Shown in pieces: positions 37,335 to 48,604 of a DNA stretch of 64,000 nt. The notes beneath the pieces are model-generated. The model was not told the origin of the DNA and made no database searches. It was given only the letters and a program-made list of their open reading frames with translations. Source of the stretch: Rhynchosporium graminicola (taxonomy: Eukaryota > Ascomycota > Leotiomycetes > Helotiales > Ploettnerulaceae); the NCBI GenBank assembly GCA_900074885.1, contig FJUW01000060.1, positions 124,001-188,000 of the forward strand, written 5' to 3'. The number at the start of each line of letters is the position of its first letter. Position 1 is the stretch's first letter. The translations under genes and the position numbers were made by a program.

Positions 37335-38695
37335 TTTGCTTGGTATTCAGGATAAGAGTCGAGGCAATAATTGTGCAAATATGATTTGTGAGATGAAATG
37401 TAGAGAGCTTCAACCGAGACAGGGGGGAACATTCACAGTTTTATGAGCTGGACACTAGCTGAAACGCCATTCGCCTCCCTATACCGAGCGCCGGGAAACG
37501 ATCCCCCCACTTTTGAGACATCAGGACTATCATGTGATACTTAGAGCAGATATACGTATTTACTGCTTGCGCGTTTTGTTTCGTCCGTATGATGTGTATA
37601 TATTTTCTTCTTCCGCGATCAAGCTGGTACTTATTGTAGATATCAACTTCAATATCATCATTCTTGGATGAAACTCGTGATTCCTGCATCACCCAGGTCA
37701 TGCTTTTGCTAGCTGATTGTTCTTTTTATACATTCTATTCTGAAGCTATAGAAGGTGAGTATGCTCGTCCTGAAAGGCTCAATTTTCAGACTGCTATTTG
37801 CTGCCTCAGACTCGAACACAAATTTGGCTCGAGACGTTTTCTTTTCCATTGTCTGTCTCCATCTTCTGGCATGAATTAAATTGCGATTATCGAGAAGCAT
37901 GGTAGCTTATTCAGAGGCCTCATACCTTTCTTCCGATACGATGGATGACCATTGTCGTGAATAAGCTCTGGGTTCATCCATTACTTTCGCCTCATGAAGT
38001 TCAAGTGGGCGGTCCTTCAGCAATTGATTGTGCTTTTGGGCCCCTTTCTAGCTTGGCGGTCACAAGTATAACCCCTATCTCCCCTTCATTGGTATCTTGA
38101 ATAGATTTTTCAAGCATCAACGGTGCTTCCAAGTTACCCACATCCAAAGTCGTTGTAATCACAAAAACCTGTATCTGGAGATCTCCTGAGCCTGCTTATT
38201 TTGTGGAATGATCCCGGCATGACGGACAAACGTTTTTCCAGCTCGCGACCTCAATTTCCCGTGCCGAAATCAATACTACTGCTAATCTTTGACAATTCAG
38301 AAGAATAGACCATTTCAGAATTCCTACACAAGCTTATATATGTACGAGTCATTGTTCTCCCAATCTCGTTATAATGGGTGCCGAGAGTCGTCCAGCGCGG
38401 GGTAGAGCGAGCCCCCCGCAATATCGGTTCAGTGAGCCCCGTACAAGGTTCTACCCCAGCCTGTAATCCCAAAGATATTCATCCGAGTCAAAATAGACAA
38501 ATACATGGTCCAGGTACGGACGGAACTTTGCCAGCATGAGGGTTTTTTGGCCGGGAAAATGCTTGAATGGGACTAGCGGGTAACGGAGATGATTTAATGA
38601 CTTCAATACCTCTTTCTCTCCTCCTCTTCCTTTCAAGTTCCATAGGGATTTCCCTCATCGTCTCAATACTCGAAGTACGAGGTGAGAAATTGATC
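37335..38695. other. No recognisable gene
   Basis: Only short frames occur. The last few hundred bases should include the promoter and 5' UTR of the rhamnogalacturonate lyase gene. The lyase frame stays open upstream to an ATG at 38567, but the start at 38696 is preferred because it puts a signal sequence near the N-terminus. Confidence 0.45.
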
Positions 38696-40921
38696 ATGGT
38701 TTCTCCATACCGGTCCCTCAACGGGACTTCTCTGGTCACTCTCCTCCCGATCTCATGCCTCTTTCTCTCGTACGCCTTAGCAATTCTCAATGCCACCGAA
38801 AGCACCACACAACTCACACTTTCCAACTCTCGTCTCACCGCAACTGTCAAAAAAGCCGGAGGCTACATATCCATTCTCACCCTGGACGGTCAAGATCTCA
38901 TCGGCCCGAATGTCGACTTCGCAGGCGCAGGACCTTACCTGGACTGCTACTGCACGCCCCCTAGCAAGGACACTCCCGCCGGGTTTTACATACCCGGCTA
39001 CATCGCGCCAAAATATCAACTCATAAAAGGTGTTGACTCGACAAACACTCCATACGGAGGTATCGTCATGAGCGACGTTTATCCTCCTACAGGACAGATA
39101 ATGGAGCAATATTGGTTCCTGAGAGAGAATGAGACTGGTTTACATACTTTCAGTCGATTGGCGTATTATAACAAAACAACCCCATTTCTGCGGAATGTAC
39201 AGGAGTTGAGAGTTTTGTTCAGACCAAACACCTCGCTTTGGACCCATCTAATTACGAATGAGAAGACACATGCACCGTTGCCGTCGAAAGATGCGTTTAG
39301 TAAGAAGGTAGTCGCGCAAGATGCTACTTGGTATTTGGGAAACACCCCGGAGGATCCGTATGTGCAGCAGATGGCTGATTATTTCACCAAGTATACTTTC
39401 CAGGATGCCTGGAGAGATCATGATGTTCATGGTGTGTATTCGGATGGAAGTACTAGTAAAGATGGGAGTACCTTTGGTTCGTGGTTGGTAATGAATACGA
39501 AGGATACTTATTTTGGGGGACCGATCCATTCTGATCTTACGGTTGATGGAATCGTGTACAATTATCTGGGTGAGTGGAAAAGTTCCGAGCTTCTGGCACT
39601 CGACTAATCTCCCGGTTCAAGTTTCCAACCATCACGGCGAGGGAACACCAAACATTACAGATGGATTCGATCGTACTTTCGGACCTGTAAGTTCTAATTT
39701 CTCCATGCTAGAGTAAATAAGTTCTCGGTAAGTAATAGACTCTCCAGCAATATTATCATTTCAACAAAGGTCCCTCGGGGACTAGCATGGAAACCCTCCG
39801 TCAAGAAGCCGTAAAATTTGCTTCTCCAACCTGGAATGCCGCTTTCTATGACTCCATCGCCCCCCACGTCCCGAACTACGTCCCCTCATCCTCCCGCAGT
39901 ACCTGGAAAGCGCACGTCGATCTCCCACTCAACGCCAAGAAACCTCTCGCAGTGCTCTCCCAAAATGGCGTCTATTTCCAAGACAACTCACTCGACACCA
40001 AAGCCTATCAATACTGGGCCGAGATCGACCCTGCGACAGGAAACGTCGAGATTCCCTCCGTAAAAGCGGGAACGTATCGTATGACTCTTTACGCGGAGGG
40101 AGTCTTCGGGCAGTATGTAAAAGATGATATCGAAGTCATTACCGGGGAAGTACATACGACGCATGCCAGATGGCGAGAAGAAACAGCCGGAAAAGAACTC
40201 TGGCGTATCGGCACACCCGATCTCTCAGCTGGAGAATTCAAGCACGGCTACGCACGCACCAACAAACCCCTCACACCAGAACAATACCGTATTTACTGGG
40301 CGACCTACGACTTTCCTACTGAGTTCCCCACCGGTGTAACGTACACGATTGGCGAGAGCGACTCAGCCACTGATTTCAACTACGTGCATTGGAGTGTGTT
40401 TGGCGGGTATGGGAATTATTTGAGGAAAGAGCAGGTGTGGGAGAATATCAACAATTGGACACTCTTGTGGGATATGCAGAAAGAAGATTTTGAGAGAAAG
40501 AGGGAGGCGACTTTTACGGTTCAGCTGGCGGCTGCGAAAACAGCGGCCGGCAATACGGATATTTATAAAGCGGATGAAACGTTTGCGAACTTGCCGTACA
40601 CGGTCGTGGTTAATGGACACCAGTTGGAGCCTTGGGTAATTCCGTAAGTCATATTTCTTACGAGTCTTTGTTATCTGGAGATGTGTGGACTTGTGGTGGC
40701 TGACTTCAAGTAGGTATTATCACAGCAGTTCTTGCGCCGTCAGGTCTGCGGTCAGTTGTTACAACCTTGCCAAGAAGTTCACCTTTGATCCGAAGTTCTT
40801 CGTCGAAGGCAAGAACGAGATCATCCTGAGTTTGCCAGCAAACGCGACGAATCGTGAGAGTGCTGTCCTGGCAAGTAGTGTGTATGTACAATACGATGCG
40901 CTAAGGCTTGAAGTAATGTAA
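38696..40921 (+). CDS. Secreted rhamnogalacturonate lyase (polysaccharide lyase family 4)
   Basis: Four exons: 38696-39569, 39622-39686, 39748-40643 and 40714-40921, giving 680 residues. It cleaves the rhamnose-galacturonic acid backbone of rhamnogalacturonan I in pectin by beta-elimination. Residues about 12-32 form a hydrophobic signal segment (LVTLLPISCLFLSYALAIL). Next comes the catalytic beta-sandwich (LTLSNSRLTATVKKAGGYI, MEQYWFLRENETGLHTFSR, then VSNHHGEGTPNITDGFDRTFGP over the first junction). A fibronectin-III-like domain follows (YWAEIDPATGNVEIPSVKAG, YRMTLYAEGVFG), then a C-terminal carbohydrate-binding-like domain (LWRIGTPDLSAGEF; KFTFDPKFFVEGKNEI). All exons join in phase without stops, so it seems functional. 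It fits a fungus that feeds on or infects plants. Neighbours are not related in function. Confidence 0.93.
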
Positions 40922-42503
40922 TGATAAGGGGATATGAATGTAGGACTTCGGAGTATATATCAGTAGATAGATGAAATAATTCATATAAGAAACTCAAGCC
41001 AAGGAAAAAATTGAATTTCACCTGCTGGAAAAAGAGACTGACTGCCTTTTGGGACTATTTCTCAGCACGCTTGCCAGATGTGATGACGGACTACTAAACC
41101 ACGTGCAAATCCAGCGACCAATAAAGGCAAAAGTGGATAAATGGACTTTGCGAGCGATTGTTTTCATTTCACCCGGATGCGTTTTACCAGGAGATGCTTG
41201 CGAAATTCGATCGGAGGATTGGTGCTAAAGGGAGTGTTCAGAAGCGTAGTGATATCCGGGGTTAAAAATGATCTAGCGTCTTCTGAATAGCAAAGTAACG
41301 TGTTTGGTCATTAGCTATCATCTAAGGAGAATGACATGGATTTGAACTCCTACGTTGGCATCTGGAAGATTTGGTGAGATACCGCCTTTATGCCAGTCAT
41401 GGGGAGACAGCATTCTGAGTACCTGATGAGAGTCTGAGATCGTTTACGAATTGTCTACATCACTAATCACCCCCAAAGTTGGACGGTCACTTATCAGTAG
41501 ATCGGGAACAATAAGAGAGGGCTTTGAGACCTCGATGCGATCTAAAAATTACTTGAAAAACTTGAAAAACTCGAAAAGAGGAAGGATGAAAAATATATTG
41601 ACACTCTGCTGACTTATCCAGAATTGCAGCTAATTACCTTGTGTAACTGTGGCACTTTACCGTTAAAATTCCAACTCTTGGGCATGATTTATCTCATAAA
41701 GCAGCTTGGAGCTGCTCGAATATACAGGAAGATTTTCTTAAATGGCAGTCAATCAAATTCGTACACTCTTGAACGGGCTTTCAACAGCTAGAAACCTTAC
41801 CCTGGATGAGTATCTCGTTTTCAACTCTGCAGACACCGGCTTACGATGCTCGCTTTTATTCAATCGTGCGCTTCATAATCTCTCATAAATTTTTCGAACT
41901 CATTACTTTCTCGACCTCGGCATGGACACGGGTAGTTTTTCCGATAGAGTAGTGACAGGCCTGCGAGTAAGCTCCCGGACTTGCATCACCACGTTAGAGA
42001 TTGGGGACGATTTCTTGTGGCCTTCTCATTAAAGGGGACATGACGACTCTATCTCTCAGAGTTGTTCATGCATAGTGCTTGAGATAGAAAGGAACGGGAA
42101 GCAGACGAAAATCATGTACCTGCCTAATATTTTTCATGAGTTGCTGAGAGAGGACCTGCGGAAGACAAGCAAGAAATAGCTAGCAGCCAACGAAAGGTCT
42201 TTTGAGAGACACCAAAAAAGTCTTGTTGCCCGAACAGGTTGGACTTCTGAATCCAAGAGCTTCTCTCCTTGAATCGAGTCCATGGCACTTCTGAGACGCG
42301 TATCCGATTGCTTTCTGCCTAGTTAAATAATTGCATGCTCGTTCTCGACCCAGGGTAGTTTACTTCGCATCTCAAGTTTAGGAAGTTTAGCCATCCATCT
42401 CTTTTTCAGGATCAGCTTTGTCTGGCCACAAGTTTGGAATACAATTCAACTAATTGTCGTGATATTCTGAAGAGTTTGAACTCAGGACTGAAGTGACGTC
42501 CTA
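40922..42503. other. No recognisable gene
   Basis: About 1.6 kb with no frame of note on either strand and no repeat structure that could be seen, up to the MITE at 42504. Confidence 0.45.
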
Positions 42504-42907
42504 TAAGCTGCGGCATGGGGCACCATTGGTGGTAAGCCTAGAATAAAACCCGCCCATACGCCCTATGGGTGTTAATGAGATTTTCCCACCCTACCATACA
42601 GGTACCTACCCTACCTAGGGTTATGGGAGTGGCCAAACCCCGTAGGCTTTCTGGTCTTCATAACTCATATATCTTTCGTAATAATACATATATCTCTAGT
42701 GATTTTCCTGTTACTATGAGAATATATGAAAGATATACGAGTTATAAAGACCAGAAAACCCACAGGGCCATATTGAAAACCTATAGGTTTTCTCCCAAGA
42801 TATCAACCCGCTCATGGGTTCCATACTTCTTAAAAACCCCACCTATAGGGCCTATGGGGCACCCATGGGTGGGGTTTTCGAAAACTCCAAACCCATGCCG
42901 CAGCCTA
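42504..42907. mobile_element. 404-bp hAT-type MITE with 8-bp target duplication
   Basis: The ends are 16-bp inverted repeats, TAAGCTGCGGCATGGG at 42504-42519 and (reversed) TAGGCTGCGGCATGGG ending at 42907. The 8-bp ACGTCCTA flanks both sides (42496-42503 and 42908-42915). The inside is also a long imperfect foldback: for example CTTTCTGGTCTTCATAACTC near 42649 pairs with sequence near 42735-42765. The TAG/CTA termini and 8-bp duplication fit hAT elements. Because the match of the flanks extends 3 bp further (11 bp), a Mutator-like origin with longer duplication is also possible. It has no coding capacity. Confidence 0.85.
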
Positions 42908-42920
42908 ACGTCCTATAACT

Positions 42921-43033
42921 GTCGGAGTCGCCTTCCCCCAGACCTACCACCTCACTTTCCCCCCCCTCCCACCCTGGTAGTAGTAGTGGGGGGGGGGAGT
43001 GAGGTGGTTGATCTGGGGGAAGGCGACTCCGAC
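42921..43033. repeat. 113-bp foldback with poly-C/poly-G centre
   Basis: Bases 42921-42942 (GTCGGAGTCGCCTTCCCCCA and two more) and 43012-43033 are perfect 22-bp inverted repeats. Inner arms also pair (CCACCTCACT with AGTGAGGTGG), leaving a C-rich and G-rich middle. It lies just beyond the right target duplication of the MITE. Confidence 0.85.
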
Positions 43034-44487
43034 GATTACTGAACCTCGTGCCTTTCGATACAGTTGGACAGCGATGTAAGCTCTCACTCCACCAGTGACG
43101 AAATCCCCCATTCCGCCCTACCCTCAATCCCTCCTTTCCCCCACTCGCATTTCCCTCTCCTTTTTCTTGCCCAACCAGAATCTTTCGCTAAAGTCTGGCA
43201 CTTAGTCAGCCCAACTGTAACAACTGCAATCACCTCCACCTTTTTCAAACCGCGACTCCGTAGGTGACCATCCGAGGGTCCCAAATCGTGCCAGCTTCAG
43301 CAGGATTCTTAATCAGACTTTCGAGAGCCAGCCTAGTCCTCTCCCCAACTTCAAAATCAATGTGTTTCTTCTGCTCCAAAACTCTATCCACACCTCTAGG
43401 TATTCGATCAAGAATATCCTCATAATCTAAGCTTCCATCCAAAACTACCTCTTCCTTATGGTGCTCGCATTCATCCATTCCCGAGTGCACCTTCAAATAG
43501 TCTTTGTGTGGGGGCGTGAAGATGATCAAGGGCTCGATACCAAGAGGATAGTATTCAAGCCATGCCTTTTGGGACCAGGTTGTTCTTAATCCATCAATCA
43601 CCGAATTGCTCGTTACAAGCTCAAACTCGCTGGACCAAATGTCTTTCATCGCTTTAATTCTTTCCAGCACCTCGAAATACCTCGCACACTTGTTCATGTC
43701 GAAGCAAGCGCTAAGTGAGAAGGAAGACTGTCTATAACATGGCGGCACTTGAAGTTGTAGACGCATCGTTTGCATGGCCTTCGACATAGGATTCAGAGTT
43801 AACAACCAATCATGCCGATCATCAATATCAGCAGCATAATCTGGATCGACTTTCGCATATTGTTCGCGATTCATCCTTTCCCATTCACTGACATATTCAG
43901 ACGTGCCGTCTTCATTGTACCAATACATGAATCGTTCCAAACGCATCATATTCGCGTCTTTTCCGTGTAATTCATCGAGTTCATCTTCCAGGTCGATGTA
44001 TTTGTCGTCACACATTTGTTGGATGTTGTTGTCGTCCCAGTATGACACCCCCCCCTCACCCGAACCAAATGGAGGCCCTTTAACGTCCCCAAAACGGCCA
44101 GTACGTTGCATGACTTTTTCCATGCATTTAAAATATTTTCCTTCGCTGGCTGATAAATCTGCAGGCGCTTTGATGGAGACAAGGGGAATGTTTCGTAAGC
44201 GGCAGAAAGGCAAAAGGACAATCATATAGTCTCGGGAAGATCTGTTGTAGGAGCGCCGATCTACCGTTGTCTTTATCGTTCCATCTGGCAGGACCCACAT
44301 TCCGGTTGGATCTTTAGAGTCCAGTAAATGAATCTCCAGATTAGGGAGACTCTTCTTTTGCTCCAGCAGCCGAACTAAATCTCTGACATGCTTCGATAAA
44401 CTGATAAGCTGGGCCTGATTTCCGGTTTCGGGTGCTGCTATCGAAACTTCCAGTTTCCTGAGTTTCTCATATGGTAGATTACAAAAA

Positions 44488-47002
44488 GGCTATAGCTAAA
44501 TCCCCATATGGGAATAGCTAAATCCCTATACACTAAAATTCTAGTAAATTAGCGACTATATCTAGAGGCTTGGCCCTCTAGTACAAATTTGTACTAGAGG
44601 GCATAGGCTACTTATGCATAATGAAACCTTTTATAATAACCTAATTACCCCTGAGGCTGAGGATTATAATTGAGGCTAAATTGAGGCTATTCAGAGACTC
44701 TGATACGTTAACGTACTACTATTACTATCTCTTCTTAATACTATAGCTTCTGAGCCTTAAGCCTGTGGCCCTGCGCCCCCTGAAGTAATTTATAGTGATA
44801 TTACTACGGGATTTGCTACTCTATAAGTATATGTAAAGGCTTACGGATATGCCTTTGCTTACTAAGATACTAAGCTATTCCGTGCGCTATTTATCTGCGA
44901 CCGAGTAAGTAAATATAACCTAAAGGGGAAGTCATCTGATATATACCTCTCTAAGAGACGTAAGAATACCGGTTCAAAGAAGTGCGGTTATCAGATGAGA
45001 GTCTATCTCTTAAAAGATAGAGCTTCGATAGAAGTATAGTAGAAACTAAAGGTCTTAGAGGCTATATATAATTATGCGGTATCTGCAGACTCTATAGCGC
45101 ACTTAGTATATAGAATTGCGTCTATTACGGCAGAAACCCGTATAGCTATTAGCTCTCTAGCTAAGGCTAGTATATCAAACGCTTAGATACTCTCTGCCTT
45201 ACGGGAAGAGACCCTAGGTGCTAGTATCTTATTACTTTCTAAAGATATCTCTAATCTAGTATAAATAGAGCGCAAGAGAGAGCTAGGCGGAAAGACGCCG
45301 ATTCAGTAGCTTATAGAGGTATATATCTTAAGAGGTTTTCATTTCTATTACTTATAATTACAAGAACTCTAAATAAATAGCTTCTCCCCTTAATTCTACC
45401 CTTAAACTAGCCCGTTAGAACGACTGTTCTTTATATACTCTACCTCTATTCGACTCTGGAAATAACACTCAGATGTCTTACTACTCGATTATATATATAA
45501 AACTAATCGATTTAATATACTATTACTGAATATTTGTAGTATTATAAGTAATAATATAGTTATTTAGCTTGGGTTAGTCTTTCTTTCAGGGGAGACTGAA
45601 AGAGACTATATATAGGCGCTACTATAACTAAGAGATCTGATAGCTTAGTATATGATTCAAGAGCTAATTTCTATTATAACAGATAGGGAATTAGCTCTGA
45701 TTAAGTGTATTAAGATATTATTCCTATCTACTCGCTATCTCCTCTACCGGTAGTATATTAATATGAATATACTTGCAAAAACTAAGAAGTACTTCCCTGG
45801 GCTAATTAAAGGTACTACTAGAAACTGGGAACGCTACCTTACTTTTGAAGCATTTCTAAGCTCCTGGAATATACTACTTGCTAGTACTACAGAGGAGGCG
45901 TTTAATGCTACTCTCCTGGAATTCCGTTCCTAATTTCCAGCAGGTGCTATAAGCTACTATGAGAGTATATAGCTACTTTAGAAGGAGAAGCTTATAGGCT
46001 TTTGGATAGACTAATTATACTACTTTAGAGTCACAGTTACTAGTCTAATTGAAGGTTGCCATGCTACTTTAAAGCTATATTTATAGCGTGGGCATACTGA
46101 TCTTAGGGGAATATTCCTTAAATTATAGTTTTTTTAGATAGCTTAATAAGCCGGGATATCTTCAGTTATTGCCTAATAGTAATTACGGCCCCGGTATAGT
46201 ATAAATATACCTATTTTAGCTGTAATTCTTCTATATATTCATACCCGAGCTCTCTAGAAAATCGTATAAGAATCTAGTAAGCTCCCCTCTAAAGGGCCCC
46301 CACCTGATAGCTATACTTGTATTATATAGTAAGCTTTTAGTCTACTATGCCTTTATACTCTCTGGAAGCGGTAATAAGAAGGTAGTTATATCTAGTTAAG
46401 TGATATTTATTACTATTAGTACTACGATAGGCCTGAATTAGTATACTCTGCTCCCTTAGCTCCTCTACCTCTCCTGAATCTATTGAAGGTTAAAGGTAAA
46501 GGGAGACTAAAAGGTGCGCTAGGAGGTAGAGTAGTACCTTCAAATACTCGCCGAGAGCCTTTATTGTTTGAACTACTCTCAAGCTCTACCCCTGTATCAC
46601 TTAGGTAGCCTTCTACTATATAAAATTACGTATTATCGACTGTAATAGCTATATAGAGGCTTAAGGGTAGGTATTAAGATAGCTATGAACCCGGTACACG
46701 GAGGGAGAGAGGGTATATATATAGTATGTTATTAATCTATTATTTAGATAGTACTATAGATGCTACTATAGCTAGTGAAATGTCGATTCAGAGGGATATA
46801 ATTAGAGGGATAGAGGTATATACCTAGGATATAGAGAGTGAAGATAATTTTGATGATTTTGCATAATAAGGGAGAGCTAGCGATACACTGTATATAGTTA
46901 TGTACCTAATTTTTAGTAGTGATAAATGCACCTATTATTTTCAGCTCGCCTAGTTAGTGTATGGGGATTTAGCTATTCCCGTATGGGGATTTAGCTGTGG
47001 CC
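44488..47002 (+). mobile_element. Mutator-like element (MULE), RIP-mutated, in the 2EXR gene
   Basis: A 2515-bp element. The ends are long inverted repeats of about 46 bp: the left begins GGCTATAGCTAAATCCCC, and the right end reversed begins GGCCACAGCTAAATCCCC, with the AGCTAAATCCCC motif doubled in each. The target duplication TACAAAAA lies at 44480-44487 and 47003-47010 (9 bp if a G is counted). The inside codes on the plus strand for a MULE/FAR1-type transposase, now full of stops. Confidence 0.92.
44800..46480 (+). pseudogene. MULE transposase remnant (FAR1-like N-terminus, DDE core)
   Basis: In order: a FAR1-like zinc-binding start (LFRALFICDRVSKYNLKGKS, KKCGYQMRVYLLKD); the first acidic residue in LLLDYIYKTNRF (codon 45487-45489), followed by VFLSGETERDYI; the second in IITDRELALIKC (45682-45684); then LAKTKKYFPGLI and, for the third, SLIEGCHATLKLYL (Glu 46051-46053). 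The expected CRWHVNMN reads YR-stop-YINMN, that is Trp TGG to TAG and His CAT to TAT, the RIP pattern. It cannot make a protein. Confidence 0.88.
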
Positions 47003-47309
47003 TACAAAAAGCTTCGTAGAGTGGATCTCGTGTATTGTCGATGTCCCATGTAGCACCTTGACCGTTCTCAATTTTAAGGTATTTCGACCAGATTGGATCA
47101 ACGTGGATTTCGAAAACATCATCATAGAGATATGGAATTATCTCTTGATTTAATTGGCGACAGGCTCGAAGTATTCCTATACCGTCTTTGATATCTGGTT
47201 GCATTGTATTGGAAGAGTTTGAGGTTGGTCGCAGTCCTTTCCAGATCTCTGCTCGAATCTCGGCGGGCAGGACCGCAAGCAACCCTAAGTTTTGGGAAGG
47301 AGAATTCAT

Positions 47310-48138
47310 CGCGTTGTGCTGTGCTGCGCTGCGCTGGTTCTGAGAGACGAGAAAGTTGTGGTGAAAATTAATTAGTCGCGATATGGATTGTGCGTCACGA
47401 TCTTTACGAGTCGAGAAGAGTTTAATAAAGGGTTGGATGACTCACACGCAATTTTTCTTCATACTAGTTAATGAATAAAACCGCGACAGACTCCGAAACT
47501 ATATGCTTAGCTCTAAACTGTGCTTGATACGAGCGCCTCGGTAATATGCTAAATGATTAACCGTGCGGCTAGTGATTTCTGCATCGAAAGTAGCGCCTGG
47601 AATCGTTTCCAAAGCCTACCCTACCTACCTTCACGCCCGAAGCCAGTGATAGAATAGAATTGATGTCTAGTACTGGACAGATGTACGGAAAACTCTGCAC
47701 TTGGTATGGTATGTCAAGTATACAGTGTACGCCAAGTCACAGTATTTCTAAGTACAGCTGTATGTATACCAATTTCTGACATACCCTGTTTTCCGAATCT
47801 CTGTACAATACTAATTCTGATAGAATAATTGATGATGCTTAGTACTAGACAGGTGGCCGGAAAACTCTACACTTGGTATGGTATGCCAAGTATATAGTGT
47901 ACGCCAAGCCAAGTAACAGTAGTTCTAAGTACAGCTGTATCCATACCAATTTCTGACAAATTCTAGTACTGCGGCCTCAACAACTCCTGTAATATACGCC
48001 CATATAGAGTATATAGCGCCTACGTCTCCTTTCCAAGGAGTTCAGCCACTCCGCAGCCTTCCAGCTTACGTTATACCGAATATCATTTTTCTGAACTTAC
48101 CTATAAGTTTAATAACTTTATGACTATACTCTATATTA
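47310..48138. other. Upstream region of the 2EXR gene with a dispersed duplication
   Basis: No gene is seen. The first few hundred bases are the presumed promoter of the 2EXR gene on the minus strand. The rest holds the duplicated segment listed separately and leads into the copia LTR at 48139. Confidence 0.5.
47648..47957. repeat. Two copies of a ~135-bp segment about 170 bp apart
   Basis: The sequence at 47648-47780 recurs at 47818-47957 with scattered changes: shared stretches include GGAAAACTCT, CACTTGGTATGGTATG and CTAAGTACAGCTGTAT. The copies are separated by about 37 bp. Each copy contains near-palindromic pieces around ACTTGGTATGGTAT and CCAAGT. Confidence 0.8.
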
Positions 48139-48604
48139 TGTAAATTGAAGGTGGAAATCGGCCAAAGGTCAGAATAAAAGAATAATACGTGATCAATTTG
48201 ACTTGCTTTGCTTACTTAAAGAGAGCTAACTACAGGAGAGATTCTAGCTACTTATATAGCTATGTGAGCTCTCTAGAATATTCTATACTACGTAATACAG
48301 AACTCAATAGAAGAAGAAACGTATACAGTAGAATCATACTACGTTAGTAGTACGTCAGTAGAAACCTCTAGAAGTACGATATACGTACTAGAGAGTAGTA
48401 GAACTCTATCGAGAACCTTCATAGTAACTCTAATAGAGTATGTAGGGTATAGGCTAGTGACAAGGTACAGGGTGTAGGTGCTAGGTACAATAAGGTATAT
48501 GCGCAGGGTACTGAACCAGGTACTAAGACTATATACTAATAAGGTATAGGGTATATATACCGATACAGGTAAAACTAACTAAGGTATTAGTTATAAATCT
48601 AATA
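48139..48604 (-). repeat. LTR A of the copia family
   Basis: 466 bp, matching 50535-50992 and 56209-56686. On the minus strand it starts TATTAGATTT (from TGTTGGATTT by mutation) and ends near TTTACA. Confidence 0.88.

Larger units (their letters stand above)
43245..47309 (-). pseudogene. 2EXR-domain protein gene interrupted by a Mutator-like transposon
   Basis: The coding sequence is in two pieces on the minus strand: 47309-47003 and 44479-43245, with the MULE and one copy of its target duplication between. Taken without the insert the two parts are in the same frame and would encode 513 residues with no stop. The first part carries the 2EXR/F-box-like start LPAEIRAEIWKGLRP and ILRACRQLNQEIIPYLYDDVFEIHV, typical of a large fungal family of unknown function. 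The second part continues NLPYEKLRKLEVSIA and runs to a TAG-free end at 43245 (KNPAEAGTIWDPRMVTYGVAV). As it stands, the first part reads on into transposon sequence and stops at 46950. The host parts show no RIP, so loss of function is probably recent or strain-specific. Confidence 0.85.

Noticed and set aside
42569..43127. Proline/glycine-rich open frames on both strands
   Set aside because: They arise from the MITE and the C/G-rich foldback and have no gene-like features.
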